Below, piece by piece: positions 26,061-33,566 of a DNA stretch of 44,180 bases (positions within the stretch are counted from its first letter, which is position 1; every line of letters starts with the position of its first letter). A program made the translations under genes and the position numbers. The DNA lies in contig NZ_JAMDGY010000067.1 of the NCBI RefSeq assembly GCF_028656955.1, forward strand, positions 1-44,180. Direction: 5' to 3'. The notes beneath the pieces were generated by a model. The model was not told the origin of the DNA, searched no databases, and saw only the letters and a list, made by a program, of their open reading frames with translations. The DNA comes from Pseudomonas fontis. Lineage in GTDB: Bacteria; Pseudomonadota; Gammaproteobacteria; Pseudomonadales; Pseudomonadaceae.

Positions 26061-28175
26061 ATGCGTGATCAATTGCCCCTACGTCGAATCAGCATGAAGC
26101 AGTTCCTGCCCAGCACCGCCCTCGCCCTGATGATCGGCCTTGGCAGCTTGCCGCTGGCTGGCAGCGCTTTGGCTGCCAACAGTTGGGACAAGTTGCAGCC
26201 GGACCGCGACGAAGTCGTCGCCAGCCTGAACATCGTCGAGCTGCTCAAGCGCCATCACTACAGCAAGCCACCGCTCGACGACAAGCGCTCGGTCATCATC
26301 TACGACAGCTACATCAAGTTGCTCGACCCCTCGCGCAGCTACTTCATGGCCAGTGATATCGCCGAGTTCGACAAGTGGAAGACCCAGTTCGACGACTTCC
26401 TCAAGTCCGGCAACCTGGACCCAGGCTTCACCATCTACAAACGCTACCTCGACCGGGTCAAGTCGCGTCTGGACTTCACCCTGGCCGAACTGAACAAAGG
26501 CGTCGACAAGATCGACTTCACCACCAAGGAAACCTTGCTGATCGACCGCAAGGACGCCCCGTGGATGAAGAACGATGCCGAGCTCGATGAGCTCTGGCGC
26601 AAACGCGTCAAGGACGAAGTACTGCGCCTGAAGATCGCCGGCAAAGAGCCAAAGGCCATTCAGGAGCTGCTGACCAAGCGCTACAAGAATCAGCTGGCGC
26701 GCCTGGACCAGACCCGGGCCGAAGACATCTTCCAGGCCTACATCAACACCTTCGCCCAGTCCTACGACCCGCACACCAACTACCTGTCGCCGGACAACGC
26801 GGAAAACTTCGACATCAACATGAGCCTGTCGCTGGAAGGTATCGGCGCGGTGCTGCAAAGCGACAACGATCAGGTCAAGATCGTCCGCCTGGTCCCGGCC
26901 GGCCCTGCCGCCAAGACCAAGCAGGTCGCCCCTGCCGACAAGATCGTCGGCGTGGCCCAGGGCGACAAGGAAATGGTCGACGTGATCGGCTGGCGTCTGG
27001 ATGAAGTGGTCAAGCTGATCCGTGGGCCGAAAGGTTCGGTGGTGCGTCTTGAAGTCATCCCTTCGACCAATGCGCCGAACGACCAGACCAGCAAGATCGT
27101 CGCCATCACCCGTGAAGCGGTGAAGCTTGAAGAGCAGGCAGCGAAAAAGTCGGTGCTCAACCTCAAGCAGGATGGCCGTGACTACAAGCTGGGGATCATC
27201 GAGATCCCGGCCTTCTACCTGGACTTCAAGGCCTTCCGTGCCGGCGATCCCGAGTACAAGTCCACCACCCGCGACGTGAAGAAGCTGCTGACCGAACTGC
27301 AAAAGGAAAAAGTCGACGGCGTGGTCATCGACCTGCGCAACAACGGCGGCGGTTCCCTGCAGGAAGCCACCGAGCTGACCAGCCTGTTCATCGACAAGGG
27401 CCCGACCGTACTGGTGCGCAATGCCGACGGCCGTGTCGACGTGCTTGAAGACGAAAACCCCGGTGCCTTCTACAAAGGCCCACTGGCCCTGCTGGTCAAC
27501 CGCCTCTCGGCTTCGGCTTCGGAGATCTTCGCCGGCGCCATGCAGGACTACCACCGCGCACTGATCATCGGCGGCCAGACCTTCGGCAAAGGCACCGTGC
27601 AGACCATCCAGCCGCTCAACCATGGCGAGCTGAAACTGACCCTGGCCAAGTTCTACCGGGTTTCCGGGCAGAGCACCCAGCACCAGGGCGTGCTGCCGGA
27701 CATCGACTACCCGTCGATTATCGACACCAAGGAAATCGGCGAGAGCGCCCTGCCTGAAGCGATGCCGTGGGACACCATCCGCCCGGCGATCAAACCAGAG
27801 AGCGACCCGTTCAAGCCGTACCTGGCCAAGCTAAAGGCTGATCACGACACGCGCACTGCCAAGGACCCGGAGTTCGTCTACATTCGCGACCGCCTGGCCC
27901 TGACCCAGAAGCTGATGAACGAAAAAACCGTCAGCCTCAACGAAGTCGAGCGCCGTGCCCAGCATGCGGACATCGAGGGCAAGCAACTGGCCCTGGAAAA
28001 CACCCGCCGCAAAGCCAAGGGCGAAGAGCCGCTGAAGGAGCTGAAGAAGGAAGACGAGGACGCGCTGCCGCCCGAGCAGGATGACAGCAAGCCGGAAGAC
28101 GACGCTTACCTGGTCGAAACCGGACGCATCCTGGGCGACTACCTGAACCTGAACCCACGCGTGGCCAAGCAGTAA
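26061..28175 (+). CDS. prc: Carboxy-terminal (tail-specific) periplasmic protease Prc
   Basis: This S41 protease is anchored or free in the periplasm and degrades substrates from the C-terminus. In P. aeruginosa the homologue is AlgO, which acts on mucin-form anti-sigma factors. The protein of about 704 residues has an N-terminal signal (ending GSALA before ANSWDKL), a tail-specific N-domain, a PDZ domain (about 225-315), the catalytic core with VVIDLRNNGGGS, the serine block SASASE (about 483-487) and lysine in FGKGT, and a C-terminal DUF3340 domain. The start is uncertain: ATG at 26061 or 26094, neither with a good ribosome site; a start at 26016 seems too early. Confidence 0.95.
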   Translation: MRDQLPLRRISMKQFLPSTALALMIGLGSLPLAGSALAANSWDKLQPDRDEVVASLNIVELLKRHHYSKPPLDDKRSVIIYDSYIKLLDPSRSYFMASDIAEFDKWKTQFDDFLKSGNLDPGFTIYKRYLDRVKSRLDFTLAELNKGVDKIDFTTKETLLIDRKDAPWMKNDAELDELWRKRVKDEVLRLKIAGKEPKAIQELLTKRYKNQLARLDQTRAEDIFQAYINTFAQSYDPHTNYLSPDNAENFDINMSLSLEGIGAVLQSDNDQVKIVRLVPAGPAAKTKQVAPADKIVGVAQGDKEMVDVIGWRLDEVVKLIRGPKGSVVRLEVIPSTNAPNDQTSKIVAITREAVKLEEQAAKKSVLNLKQDGRDYKLGIIEIPAFYLDFKAFRAGDPEYKSTTRDVKKLLTELQKEKVDGVVIDLRNNGGGSLQEATELTSLFIDKGPTVLVRNADGRVDVLEDENPGAFYKGPLALLVNRLSASASEIFAGAMQDYHRALIIGGQTFGKGTVQTIQPLNHGELKLTLAKFYRVSGQSTQHQGVLPDIDYPSIIDTKEIGESALPEAMPWDTIRPAIKPESDPFKPYLAKLKADHDTRTAKDPEFVYIRDRLALTQKLMNEKTVSLNEVERRAQHADIEGKQLALENTRRKAKGEEPLKELKKEDEDALPPEQDDSKPEDDAYLVETGRILGDYLNLNPRVAKQ

Positions 28176-28259
28176 GGTGGATGCTGAAACGATAATGGCA
28201 AAATAGTATGACTGCGACACATTAAGTCATTAAACAGTCATCATTCTGTCGTGAAATAA

Positions 28260-28294
28260 GGGACTGAGCGCCACTGGCCTCAGTCCCTTTTTTT
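28260..28294 (+). terminator. Rho-independent terminator of prc
   Basis: GGGACTGAG (28260-28268) pairs with CTCAGTCCC (28279-28287) and is followed by seven T. It stands only 15 bases before the start of the next gene, which therefore needs its own promoter or readthrough. Confidence 0.95.
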
Positions 28295-28309
28295 CAAGGT
28301 AGTTTTGCC

Positions 28310-30085
28310 ATGACCGTGACCGAACAGCTCAGCGCGTTGAGCACCATCCTGGCTCAAAGCGGCTTGCACAGCCTGTTCCAACCCATAGTCTGCCTGTCTG
28401 AGCGGCGCATTCTCGGCTATGAAGCCTTGAGCCGCGGCCCCTCCAACAGCCCGCTGCACTCGCCGATCAACCTGTTTGCCGTGGCCCGCCAGGCCGGCCG
28501 CCTGACCGAACTGGAAGTGGCCTGCCGGGAAAGCGCCTGCCGGCGCTTCAGCGAGCAGCAACTGGACGGCAAGCTGTTTCTCAACGTCTCGCCCGAGTCG
28601 CTGCTGGAACCGCAGTACGAGTCCGGGCGCACCCTGAAGCTGTTGCAGAGCCTCGGCATCCCCGCCAGCCGCGTAGTGATCGAGCTGACCGAGCAAACGC
28701 CGACCGATGATTTCCAGCTGCTGTACACCGCCCTGCACCACTACCGCGACATGGGCTTTTCGATTGCGCTGGATGATCTCGGTGCCGGCTATTCGAGCCT
28801 GCGCCTGTGGTCGGAGCTGCGCCCGGACTATGTGAAGATCGACCGCCATTTCATCGATGGCATCCACCTCGACGCGGTCAAGCGCGAGTTCGTCGGCTCC
28901 ATCCTGCAGATCGCCAAGGCCTCCCGCGCCAAGGTGATTGCCGAGGGCATCGAGCTGGCTGAAGAGCTGACCATCCTGACCGAAATGGGCGTGGACCTGG
29001 TGCAGGGCTACCTGCTCTGCCGCCCGCAGGAGCACCCACCGCGTGACGCCCTGGCCATGCTGCCGGCGCCCAGCACGGTGCCGATCCTGGCAGACGAAGG
29101 CCTGGACCTCAGTGCCCTGCTCAACGAGCCACCGGCCGTTACCCGCGACACCCCGACACCCCTGGTACTGGAAGCGTTCCGCCGTCAGGCCAACCTCAAT
29201 TCCCTGGCCGTGCTGGACGAGCAGCAACGGCCGTGCGGGATCGTGCATCGCCACTCGCTGTCCGAGGCCCTGCTCAAGCCGTTCGCCACCGACCTGTTCG
29301 CGCGCAAGCCGATCAGCCGACTGATGAGCGATGACTTTCTTGCGGTGGAAATCAGCCAGTCGCTGCAGACCGTCAGCCGCCTGCTGACCAGCCGGGCACG
29401 CCAGCGTATCGAGGAAGATTTCATCATCACCCGCGAGGGCCGCTACCTGGGCCTGGGACGGGTGATCGACGTACTCAAGCTGATTACCGAGCAGAAGATC
29501 CAGCAGGCCCGCTACGCCAACCCGCTGACCCTGCTACCGGGCAACGTGCCGATCCAGCAGTGCCTGACCCGCTTGCTGCAACAACAGCGCAGCGCGGCAA
29601 TCTGCTACGTGGATATCGACAGTTTCAAACCGTTCAACGACATCTACGGCTATGCCCGTGGCGATGAGGTGCTGCTGTGCCTGGCGCAGTGCCTGAACGA
29701 TCGGGTAGACCCCAGCCGCGACTTCGTCGGGCATATCGGCGGCGACGACTTCATGCTGGTGCTGGGTTCGAAGGATTGGGAGAAACGCCTGCAGCAGTTG
29801 CTGGAGGACTTTCAGAAACAGTGCCGGCGGTTCTACCGCGCCGAGCATGTGCAGGCGGGGTGTTTCATTGCCCACAACCGTCTGGGCCAGCGTCAGGAAT
29901 TTCCCTTGCTGTCATTGTCGGTCGGTGTGGTGCAGTTGCATCCGCAGTCTTGCGCCGACCTGGATGCCGGGCAACTGGCCGACCTCGCCTCCCAGGCCAA
30001 GCACCACGCCAAGGAAGTCAGCGGGCACAGCCTGTACCTGATCGATACCGCGAACGTTGATCAGGCTTCTTCAGTATCCGGGTAA
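28310..30085 (+). CDS. EAL-CBS-GGDEF cyclic-di-GMP signalling protein
   Basis: This 591-residue soluble protein has three parts. Residues 15-255 are an EAL phosphodiesterase domain with intact motifs (YEALSRGP with E38-A39-L40, ELTEQ, DDLGAGYSSL, KIDRHF, AEGIE). Residues 275-405 are a pair of CBS-like repeats that may bind a nucleotide. Residues 415-585 are a GGDEF domain in which the active-site motif reads GGDDF, so cyclase activity is doubtful. It probably degrades c-di-GMP under control of the CBS and GGDEF parts. It follows prc, as I recall in P. aeruginosa (PA3258). Its end overlaps that of the next, convergent gene by 25 bases. Confidence 0.92.
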   Translation: MTVTEQLSALSTILAQSGLHSLFQPIVCLSERRILGYEALSRGPSNSPLHSPINLFAVARQAGRLTELEVACRESACRRFSEQQLDGKLFLNVSPESLLEPQYESGRTLKLLQSLGIPASRVVIELTEQTPTDDFQLLYTALHHYRDMGFSIALDDLGAGYSSLRLWSELRPDYVKIDRHFIDGIHLDAVKREFVGSILQIAKASRAKVIAEGIELAEELTILTEMGVDLVQGYLLCRPQEHPPRDALAMLPAPSTVPILADEGLDLSALLNEPPAVTRDTPTPLVLEAFRRQANLNSLAVLDEQQRPCGIVHRHSLSEALLKPFATDLFARKPISRLMSDDFLAVEISQSLQTVSRLLTSRARQRIEEDFIITREGRYLGLGRVIDVLKLITEQKIQQARYANPLTLLPGNVPIQQCLTRLLQQQRSAAICYVDIDSFKPFNDIYGYARGDEVLLCLAQCLNDRVDPSRDFVGHIGGDDFMLVLGSKDWEKRLQQLLEDFQKQCRRFYRAEHVQAGCFIAHNRLGQRQEFPLLSLSVGVVQLHPQSCADLDAGQLADLASQAKHHAKEVSGHSLYLIDTANVDQASSVSG

Positions 30086-30435
30086 CGGTACTCGAACACC
30101 CGCACCACTTCAGAGGCATGCCAGGACGCGGCGGCCATGCCATCGGAAGGTCCGGAGAAACGCCCCAGGCGCTCCACACATTCGAAAAACCCGGTGCGCG
30201 GCAAACGGCTGGCACCCTGGCTGATCACCAGCGAGCTGCGCAGCGGTTGCTCGGCACGCGCATCGAGCACCGCCAGGTATTCCAGTGCGGCGGTCAGCGT
30301 CTGCATGGCCGGGCTGGGCAGTTGCAAGCGCTCCAGCAAGGCGCGGTAGGTCAGCAGGTGGCGCTGCCGGCGCGCCACATCCAGTTCGACGAGCAGCCCT
30401 TCCCATTGCTGGCGGCTGATCCTCACGCTGCTCAT
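30061..30435 (-). CDS. Hypothetical protein, partner of XRE regulator
   Basis: This 124-residue soluble protein has no membrane segment and no motif I can name. It begins with a basic helix-rich region (VRISRQQWEGLLVELDVARRQRH) and ends with acidic DTEEA. Its ATG overlaps the stop of the XRE regulator gene (ATGA), so the two are translated together. The order, regulator first and small protein second, resembles some toxin-antitoxin loci, but a toxin fold cannot be recognised. The C-terminal 25 bases overlap the end of the EAL gene. Confidence 0.75.
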   Translation of the reverse strand: MSSVRISRQQWEGLLVELDVARRQRHLLTYRALLERLQLPSPAMQTLTAALEYLAVLDARAEQPLRSSLVISQGASRLPRTGFFECVERLGRFSGPSDGMAAASWHASEVVRVFEYRYPDTEEA

Positions 30436-30773
30436 GACGGCTCGCTCCAACCCGGCACGCCAAGCTCCCAGGCCAGGCTGCGACGGATCGCGGCATCCGG
30501 CTCGCGCTCGCCGCTTTCGATCAGGGCCAGGTAGACCGGGCTGATACCCACGCTGCGTGCCAGTTGCTCGGCGGCCAGGCCTTTGGCCTGGCGCAATGCT
30601 GCAAGCTCGCTGAAAGCGTGCAAGGTCGGCGTGGCGGGTGTGGTTTCGCTGGTGCTGCTGGTGTCGGCGTTGACGGCAGGCTGGCCCGCTGCTTTGAGCA
30701 AGGCCTGGTACTGCTCCCAGGGTACAACCGCGTATTCGGGTTGACCGTCCCGGCTGATGACCTGAATACCCAT
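30432..30773 (-). CDS. XRE-family HTH regulator with antitoxin-like N-terminus
   Basis: This 113-residue protein has two parts. Residues 1-30 (MGIQVISRDGQPEYAVVPWE and on) resemble the dimerising start of Phd/YefM-like antitoxins, where the text 'EYAVVPWEQYQALL' is typical. Residues 52-105 form a helix-turn-helix of the Cro/CI type (LRQAKGLAAEQLARSVGIS, then a second helix with YLALIESGEREPD). A perfect 7+7 inverted repeat and a TATAAT lie just upstream, suggesting autorepression. Confidence 0.82.
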   Translation of the reverse strand: MGIQVISRDGQPEYAVVPWEQYQALLKAAGQPAVNADTSSTSETTPATPTLHAFSELAALRQAKGLAAEQLARSVGISPVYLALIESGEREPDAAIRRSLAWELGVPGWSEPS

Positions 30774-30811
30774 TACAACCCCCTTGTCGGACTTATCGCA
30801 TGTAATCGGTA

Positions 30812-30828
30812 GGCATAATCCTTATGCC
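30812..30828. promoter_or_regulatory. Operator candidate of XRE regulator
   Basis: GGCATAA-TCC-TTATGCC is a perfect inverted repeat 39 bases before the XRE start. On the minus strand it lies directly after a TATAAT (30835-30830), where the transcription start would fall, which suits a repressor site. Confidence 0.65.
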
Positions 30829-30829
30829 A

Positions 30830-30835
30830 ATTATA
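30830..30835 (-). promoter_or_regulatory. -10 box of XRE regulator operon
   Basis: TATAAT on the minus strand. The -35 position 17 bases upstream reads TGCAAA, a poor match, so the promoter may be weak or need an activator. Confidence 0.45.
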
Positions 30836-30871
30836 TTACTAGCGGACAAAGGTTTGCAGTGCGGTATTTCC

Positions 30872-31312
30872 CTAGGATTTTTCCTGTTCCAATTGCAACG
30901 CTTGCGGGGTGTCGGGCAGGCGCTCGACCACACGCAGTTTTTCCGGTGCCTGACGGTCGCGCCAGGCGCGGAAGGCGGCCAGTTCGTCATCCACGGTTTT
31001 CAGCACCCAGGCCAGCACTGCAATGTCGTCGAGCAGGCCGACGCCCAGCAGCCAGTCCGGGATCGCATCCAGCGGGCTGACGAAATACAGCAGGCCGGCA
31101 ACGATGGTCACCAACGCACGCGGGCTGATCGCCCGGTACTCACCCCGCCACCAGGCTACGCACAGGGACTGCAGCAAACGTACGTCGTCCTTCAGCTTGC
31201 CCAGCCTCGGCCCCTTGCGTGCCACGGCAAAAATCAGTGCCGGCAAGCGCCCACGGCTCAACAAACGCTCGGCCAAGGGCAGGAAGCGGGCAAAACTCCA
31301 CGGTGCGTTCAT
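30872..31312 (-). CDS. YkvA/DUF1232 family membrane protein
   Basis: This 146-residue protein has the YkvA (DUF1232) core with ALVTIVAGLLYFVSPLDAIPDWLLGVGLLDDIAVL (about residues 64-98; landmark), which includes a membrane-associated helix and the conserved SPLDAIPD. The function is unknown. The ATG at 31312 is set by TTGGAGG five bases upstream; a longer in-frame reading to 31411 crosses the DnaA-box repeat and is rejected. Confidence 0.87.
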   Translation of the reverse strand: MNAPWSFARFLPLAERLLSRGRLPALIFAVARKGPRLGKLKDDVRLLQSLCVAWWRGEYRAISPRALVTIVAGLLYFVSPLDAIPDWLLGVGLLDDIAVLAWVLKTVDDELAAFRAWRDRQAPEKLRVVERLPDTPQALQLEQEKS

Positions 31313-31340
31313 TCGACCTCCAATGGCCTGGCACGGAAAT

Positions 31341-31365
31341 GTTATCCACATAAATTGTGGATAAC
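31341..31365. promoter_or_regulatory. Inverted pair of perfect DnaA boxes
   Basis: GTTATCCACA (31341-31350) and TGTGGATAAC (31356-31365) are exact complements with a five-base spacer. Each contains the consensus DnaA box TTATCCACA, in opposite directions. They lie about 30-55 bases upstream of the ykvA start. Confidence 0.8.
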
Positions 31366-31453
31366 CTTGTGAACAGAGCCCTTTTTTAAGCCCAAGGTGC
31401 CCGCAGGGCAAGGGCCGGGGTTAAATCGGGCGTTTTTTACACACCTGTTTCAA

Positions 31454-31472
31454 TGCGCAATCGTTTTGCGCA
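31454..31472. repeat. Short inverted repeat TGCGCAA/TTGCGCA
   Basis: Perfect seven-base arms around TCGTT, in the non-coding stretch between ykvA and the FKBP gene. A 12-base palindrome TCTGACGTCAGA follows at 31503-31514. Both look like protein-binding sites, but no regulator can be named. Confidence 0.45.
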
Positions 31473-31546
31473 CGGGGTCACAGTTTACCCCCCTGCCCCC
31501 TCTCTGACGTCAGACACGCCTGACGGTTCACTCTACTGCATAAACG

Positions 31547-31574
31547 ACAACGCCCCGTCGAGACGGGGCGTTGT
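31547..31574 (-). terminator. Terminator of the FKBP gene
   Basis: ACAACGCCCCGTC and GACGGGGCGTTGT are perfect 13-base arms around GA, 17 bases past the FKBP stop. The T-tract on the minus strand is short (CGTTT). Confidence 0.75.
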
Positions 31575-31590
31575 GCACACTGGCGAACGC

Positions 31591-32310
31591 TTACTGAGCG
31601 GCTTCGGCAGCGGCTTTGGCTGGATCCTTGATGGCCAGCAGTTCCAGGTCAAAGACCAGCACCGCGTTGGCCGGGATCATCGGGCTTGGGCTTTGCGCGC
31701 CATAAGCCAGGTCGGCCGGGATGTACAGCTTGTACTTCTCGCCAACGTGCATCAGTTGCAGGCCTTCAACCCAACCCGGGATGACGCCGCTGACCGGCAG
31801 GTCGATCGGGCTGCCGCGCTCAACCGAGCTGTCGAAGACCTTGCCGTCGATCAGCTTGCCTTCGTAGTGAACAGTCACTACGTCGGTAGGCTTAGGCTGA
31901 GGGCCGTCGGCCTTCTTCACGACTTCGTATTGCAGGCCGGAAGCAGTGGTAACGACACCGGCTTTCTTGGCGTTTTCTTCAAGGAACTTCTTGCCAGCGG
32001 TAGCCGACTCTTCGCTCATCTTGACCAGACGCTCTTCAGCGCGCTTTTGCAGGGCAGCGAAGGCTTCAACCAGCTCTTCGTCCTTGATCTTCTGCTCTTT
32101 CTTGCCGACAGCGTCTTCGATGCCTTGGGCTACAGCCTTCGAATCGAGGTCATCCATGCCTTCCTGTGCCAGGCTCTTGCCCATGTTCAGGCCGATACCG
32201 TAGGAGGCTTTCTGTGCCGGAGTCTTCAGCTCGACGCTGGTCTGCGAATCGCAACCCGCCAGGACCAGGCTAACCAGGGCAACCGCAGCCGCCAACCGAT
32301 GCTGTTTCAT
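31591..32310 (-). CDS. FKBP-type peptidyl-prolyl isomerase lipoprotein
   Basis: This 239-residue Mip/FkpA-like protein has a lipobox LAGC with the lipidated cysteine at residue 20, followed by D-S. An N-terminal dimerisation domain of helices (about 30-130) precedes the C-terminal FKBP domain (about 140-225, with VTVHYEGKLIDGKVFDSS and VIPGWVEGLQLM). It should catalyse proline isomerisation and assist folding in the periplasm. An Asp after the cysteine would hold a lipoprotein at the inner membrane by the E. coli rule, which holds less strictly in Pseudomonas. The ATG at 32310 has AAGGAA upstream; earlier frame starts are not plausible. Confidence 0.93.
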   Translation of the reverse strand: MKQHRLAAAVALVSLVLAGCDSQTSVELKTPAQKASYGIGLNMGKSLAQEGMDDLDSKAVAQGIEDAVGKKEQKIKDEELVEAFAALQKRAEERLVKMSEESATAGKKFLEENAKKAGVVTTASGLQYEVVKKADGPQPKPTDVVTVHYEGKLIDGKVFDSSVERGSPIDLPVSGVIPGWVEGLQLMHVGEKYKLYIPADLAYGAQSPSPMIPANAVLVFDLELLAIKDPAKAAAEAAQ

Positions 32311-32497
32311 GCTATTTCCTTGTTCATGCGCCAATAGGGCAATCGAGTAAAGCCGCGAGCTTATCAGGCGGCCACGACCAATGGCTACCGGCATGAGAGC
32401 GACGAAAGGTGGATAAGTTCAGCTGTATGAACGCTTCTTCACCGAATGCCGGGCCAATAGCCAGTATTGCCGGGATTCAGCGGTTTGCCTGGGCCAT

Positions 32498-33430
32498 TCA
32501 GGCAGAGTGCGTTTCGCGGTACTCGCCTGCCACTTCGCGCAACACTTCACACAGCCATTGGGCCGGCAAACCCAGGGGAATCGTGGCATTGCTGCAGATG
32601 CCCACAGAGCCACCGGGCTCACGTACGCCCAGGTCCAGCTCCTGCAATTCGCCGCGCTCGAGGTCGATGCGCACGGCATCACGCGGGGCCACCCAGACGG
32701 CATCGCTGCACTGTACATAGCGTCGACTCAGGGCCGGGGAAAGGGTTTCCAGACGTTGCGGCGAGGGCTCTATCGCGCACTGCACGAACAGGCTGTCAGC
32801 GTGTTTGCGGATGGTGGTGCCCGCCAGCGGCAGTACCACGGGGAAACGCCCCACCTGGCTTCGCTCCAGTGGCTGGCGGGCAAGCAATGGGTGCCCGGGG
32901 CGGACCACCAGGGCCATGGACTCGCTATAGAGATGCTCGAACAGCAGGCCCTGGATTTGCGGGCTGTCCGTCATGCGGCCAATGACCAGGTCCAGTTCGC
33001 CGACATGCAGTTGCGCCAGCAAGTGGGCACTGGGGCCGGTGGCAACGCTGACCACCAACGCACTGTGACGCTGATGCAGCCGGCAAAGGACCTCGGGCAT
33101 CAATAGGCTCTCGACAGTGGACAGCACGCCAATGCGCACCTGGGGCGGCTGATGCTCTTCGCCGCGCAGGGTGTTTACGCCTTCGCGCAGGGCCTGCACG
33201 CAGGGGCCGGCGTAGCGCATGAAGCGCACACCGGCGGCGGTCAGCTCGACACCTTGCTTGCTGCGCTCGAACAACCGGGTCTGGAGCAGGTCTTCCAGTT
33301 CCTTGAGGGTCTTGGAAATCGCCGGCTGACTGATCGCCATGGCGTCTGCTGCCTTGGCGAAACTGCCCTGGCGGGCGATTTCGAGAAAGCACAGCAGGTG
33401 GCGGAACTTGATGCGAGTGTCGAGGTTCAT
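32498..33430 (-). CDS. pcaQ: LysR-family regulator of the PcaQ type
   Basis: This 310-residue LysR protein has its winged helix at residues 8-66 (SFAKAADAMAISQPAISKTLKELE) and a periplasmic-binding-like effector domain after residue 95. The opening NLDTRIKFRHLLCFLEIARQ, the RIGVLSTVESLLMPEVL segment and FEHLYSESMALVVRPGHPLL are those of PcaQ, which activates protocatechuate degradation genes in answer to beta-carboxymuconate. No pca gene lies in the window, so the effector and targets are uncertain. It is divergent from map. Confidence 0.78.
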   Translation of the reverse strand: MNLDTRIKFRHLLCFLEIARQGSFAKAADAMAISQPAISKTLKELEDLLQTRLFERSKQGVELTAAGVRFMRYAGPCVQALREGVNTLRGEEHQPPQVRIGVLSTVESLLMPEVLCRLHQRHSALVVSVATGPSAHLLAQLHVGELDLVIGRMTDSPQIQGLLFEHLYSESMALVVRPGHPLLARQPLERSQVGRFPVVLPLAGTTIRKHADSLFVQCAIEPSPQRLETLSPALSRRYVQCSDAVWVAPRDAVRIDLERGELQELDLGVREPGGSVGICSNATIPLGLPAQWLCEVLREVAGEYRETHSA

Positions 33431-33490
33431 GCCGCGAGTTTATCGGGGCATTGGGAGGACTGCGAATGCTTTGCGCTGGCTTCAACCCCC

Positions 33491-33516
33491 ATCGCCGGCA
33501 AGGCCGGCTCCCACAG
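33491..33516. repeat. Single REP
   Basis: ATCGCCGGCAAGGCCGGC plus TCCCACAG, one intact copy in the pcaQ-map gap, without an inverted partner. Confidence 0.88.
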
Positions 33517-33566
33517 AGACCCTGTAGCAGGGAGTATGATGTGCCAGTCTCCAGAAGGACCTGCCC

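Noticed and set aside
28208..28241. Inverted repeat ATGACTG...CAGTCAT after prc as a small RNA
   Set aside because: Arms of seven bases with a 20-base AT-rich middle in a short gap before a strong terminator; nothing beyond chance supports a separate RNA.
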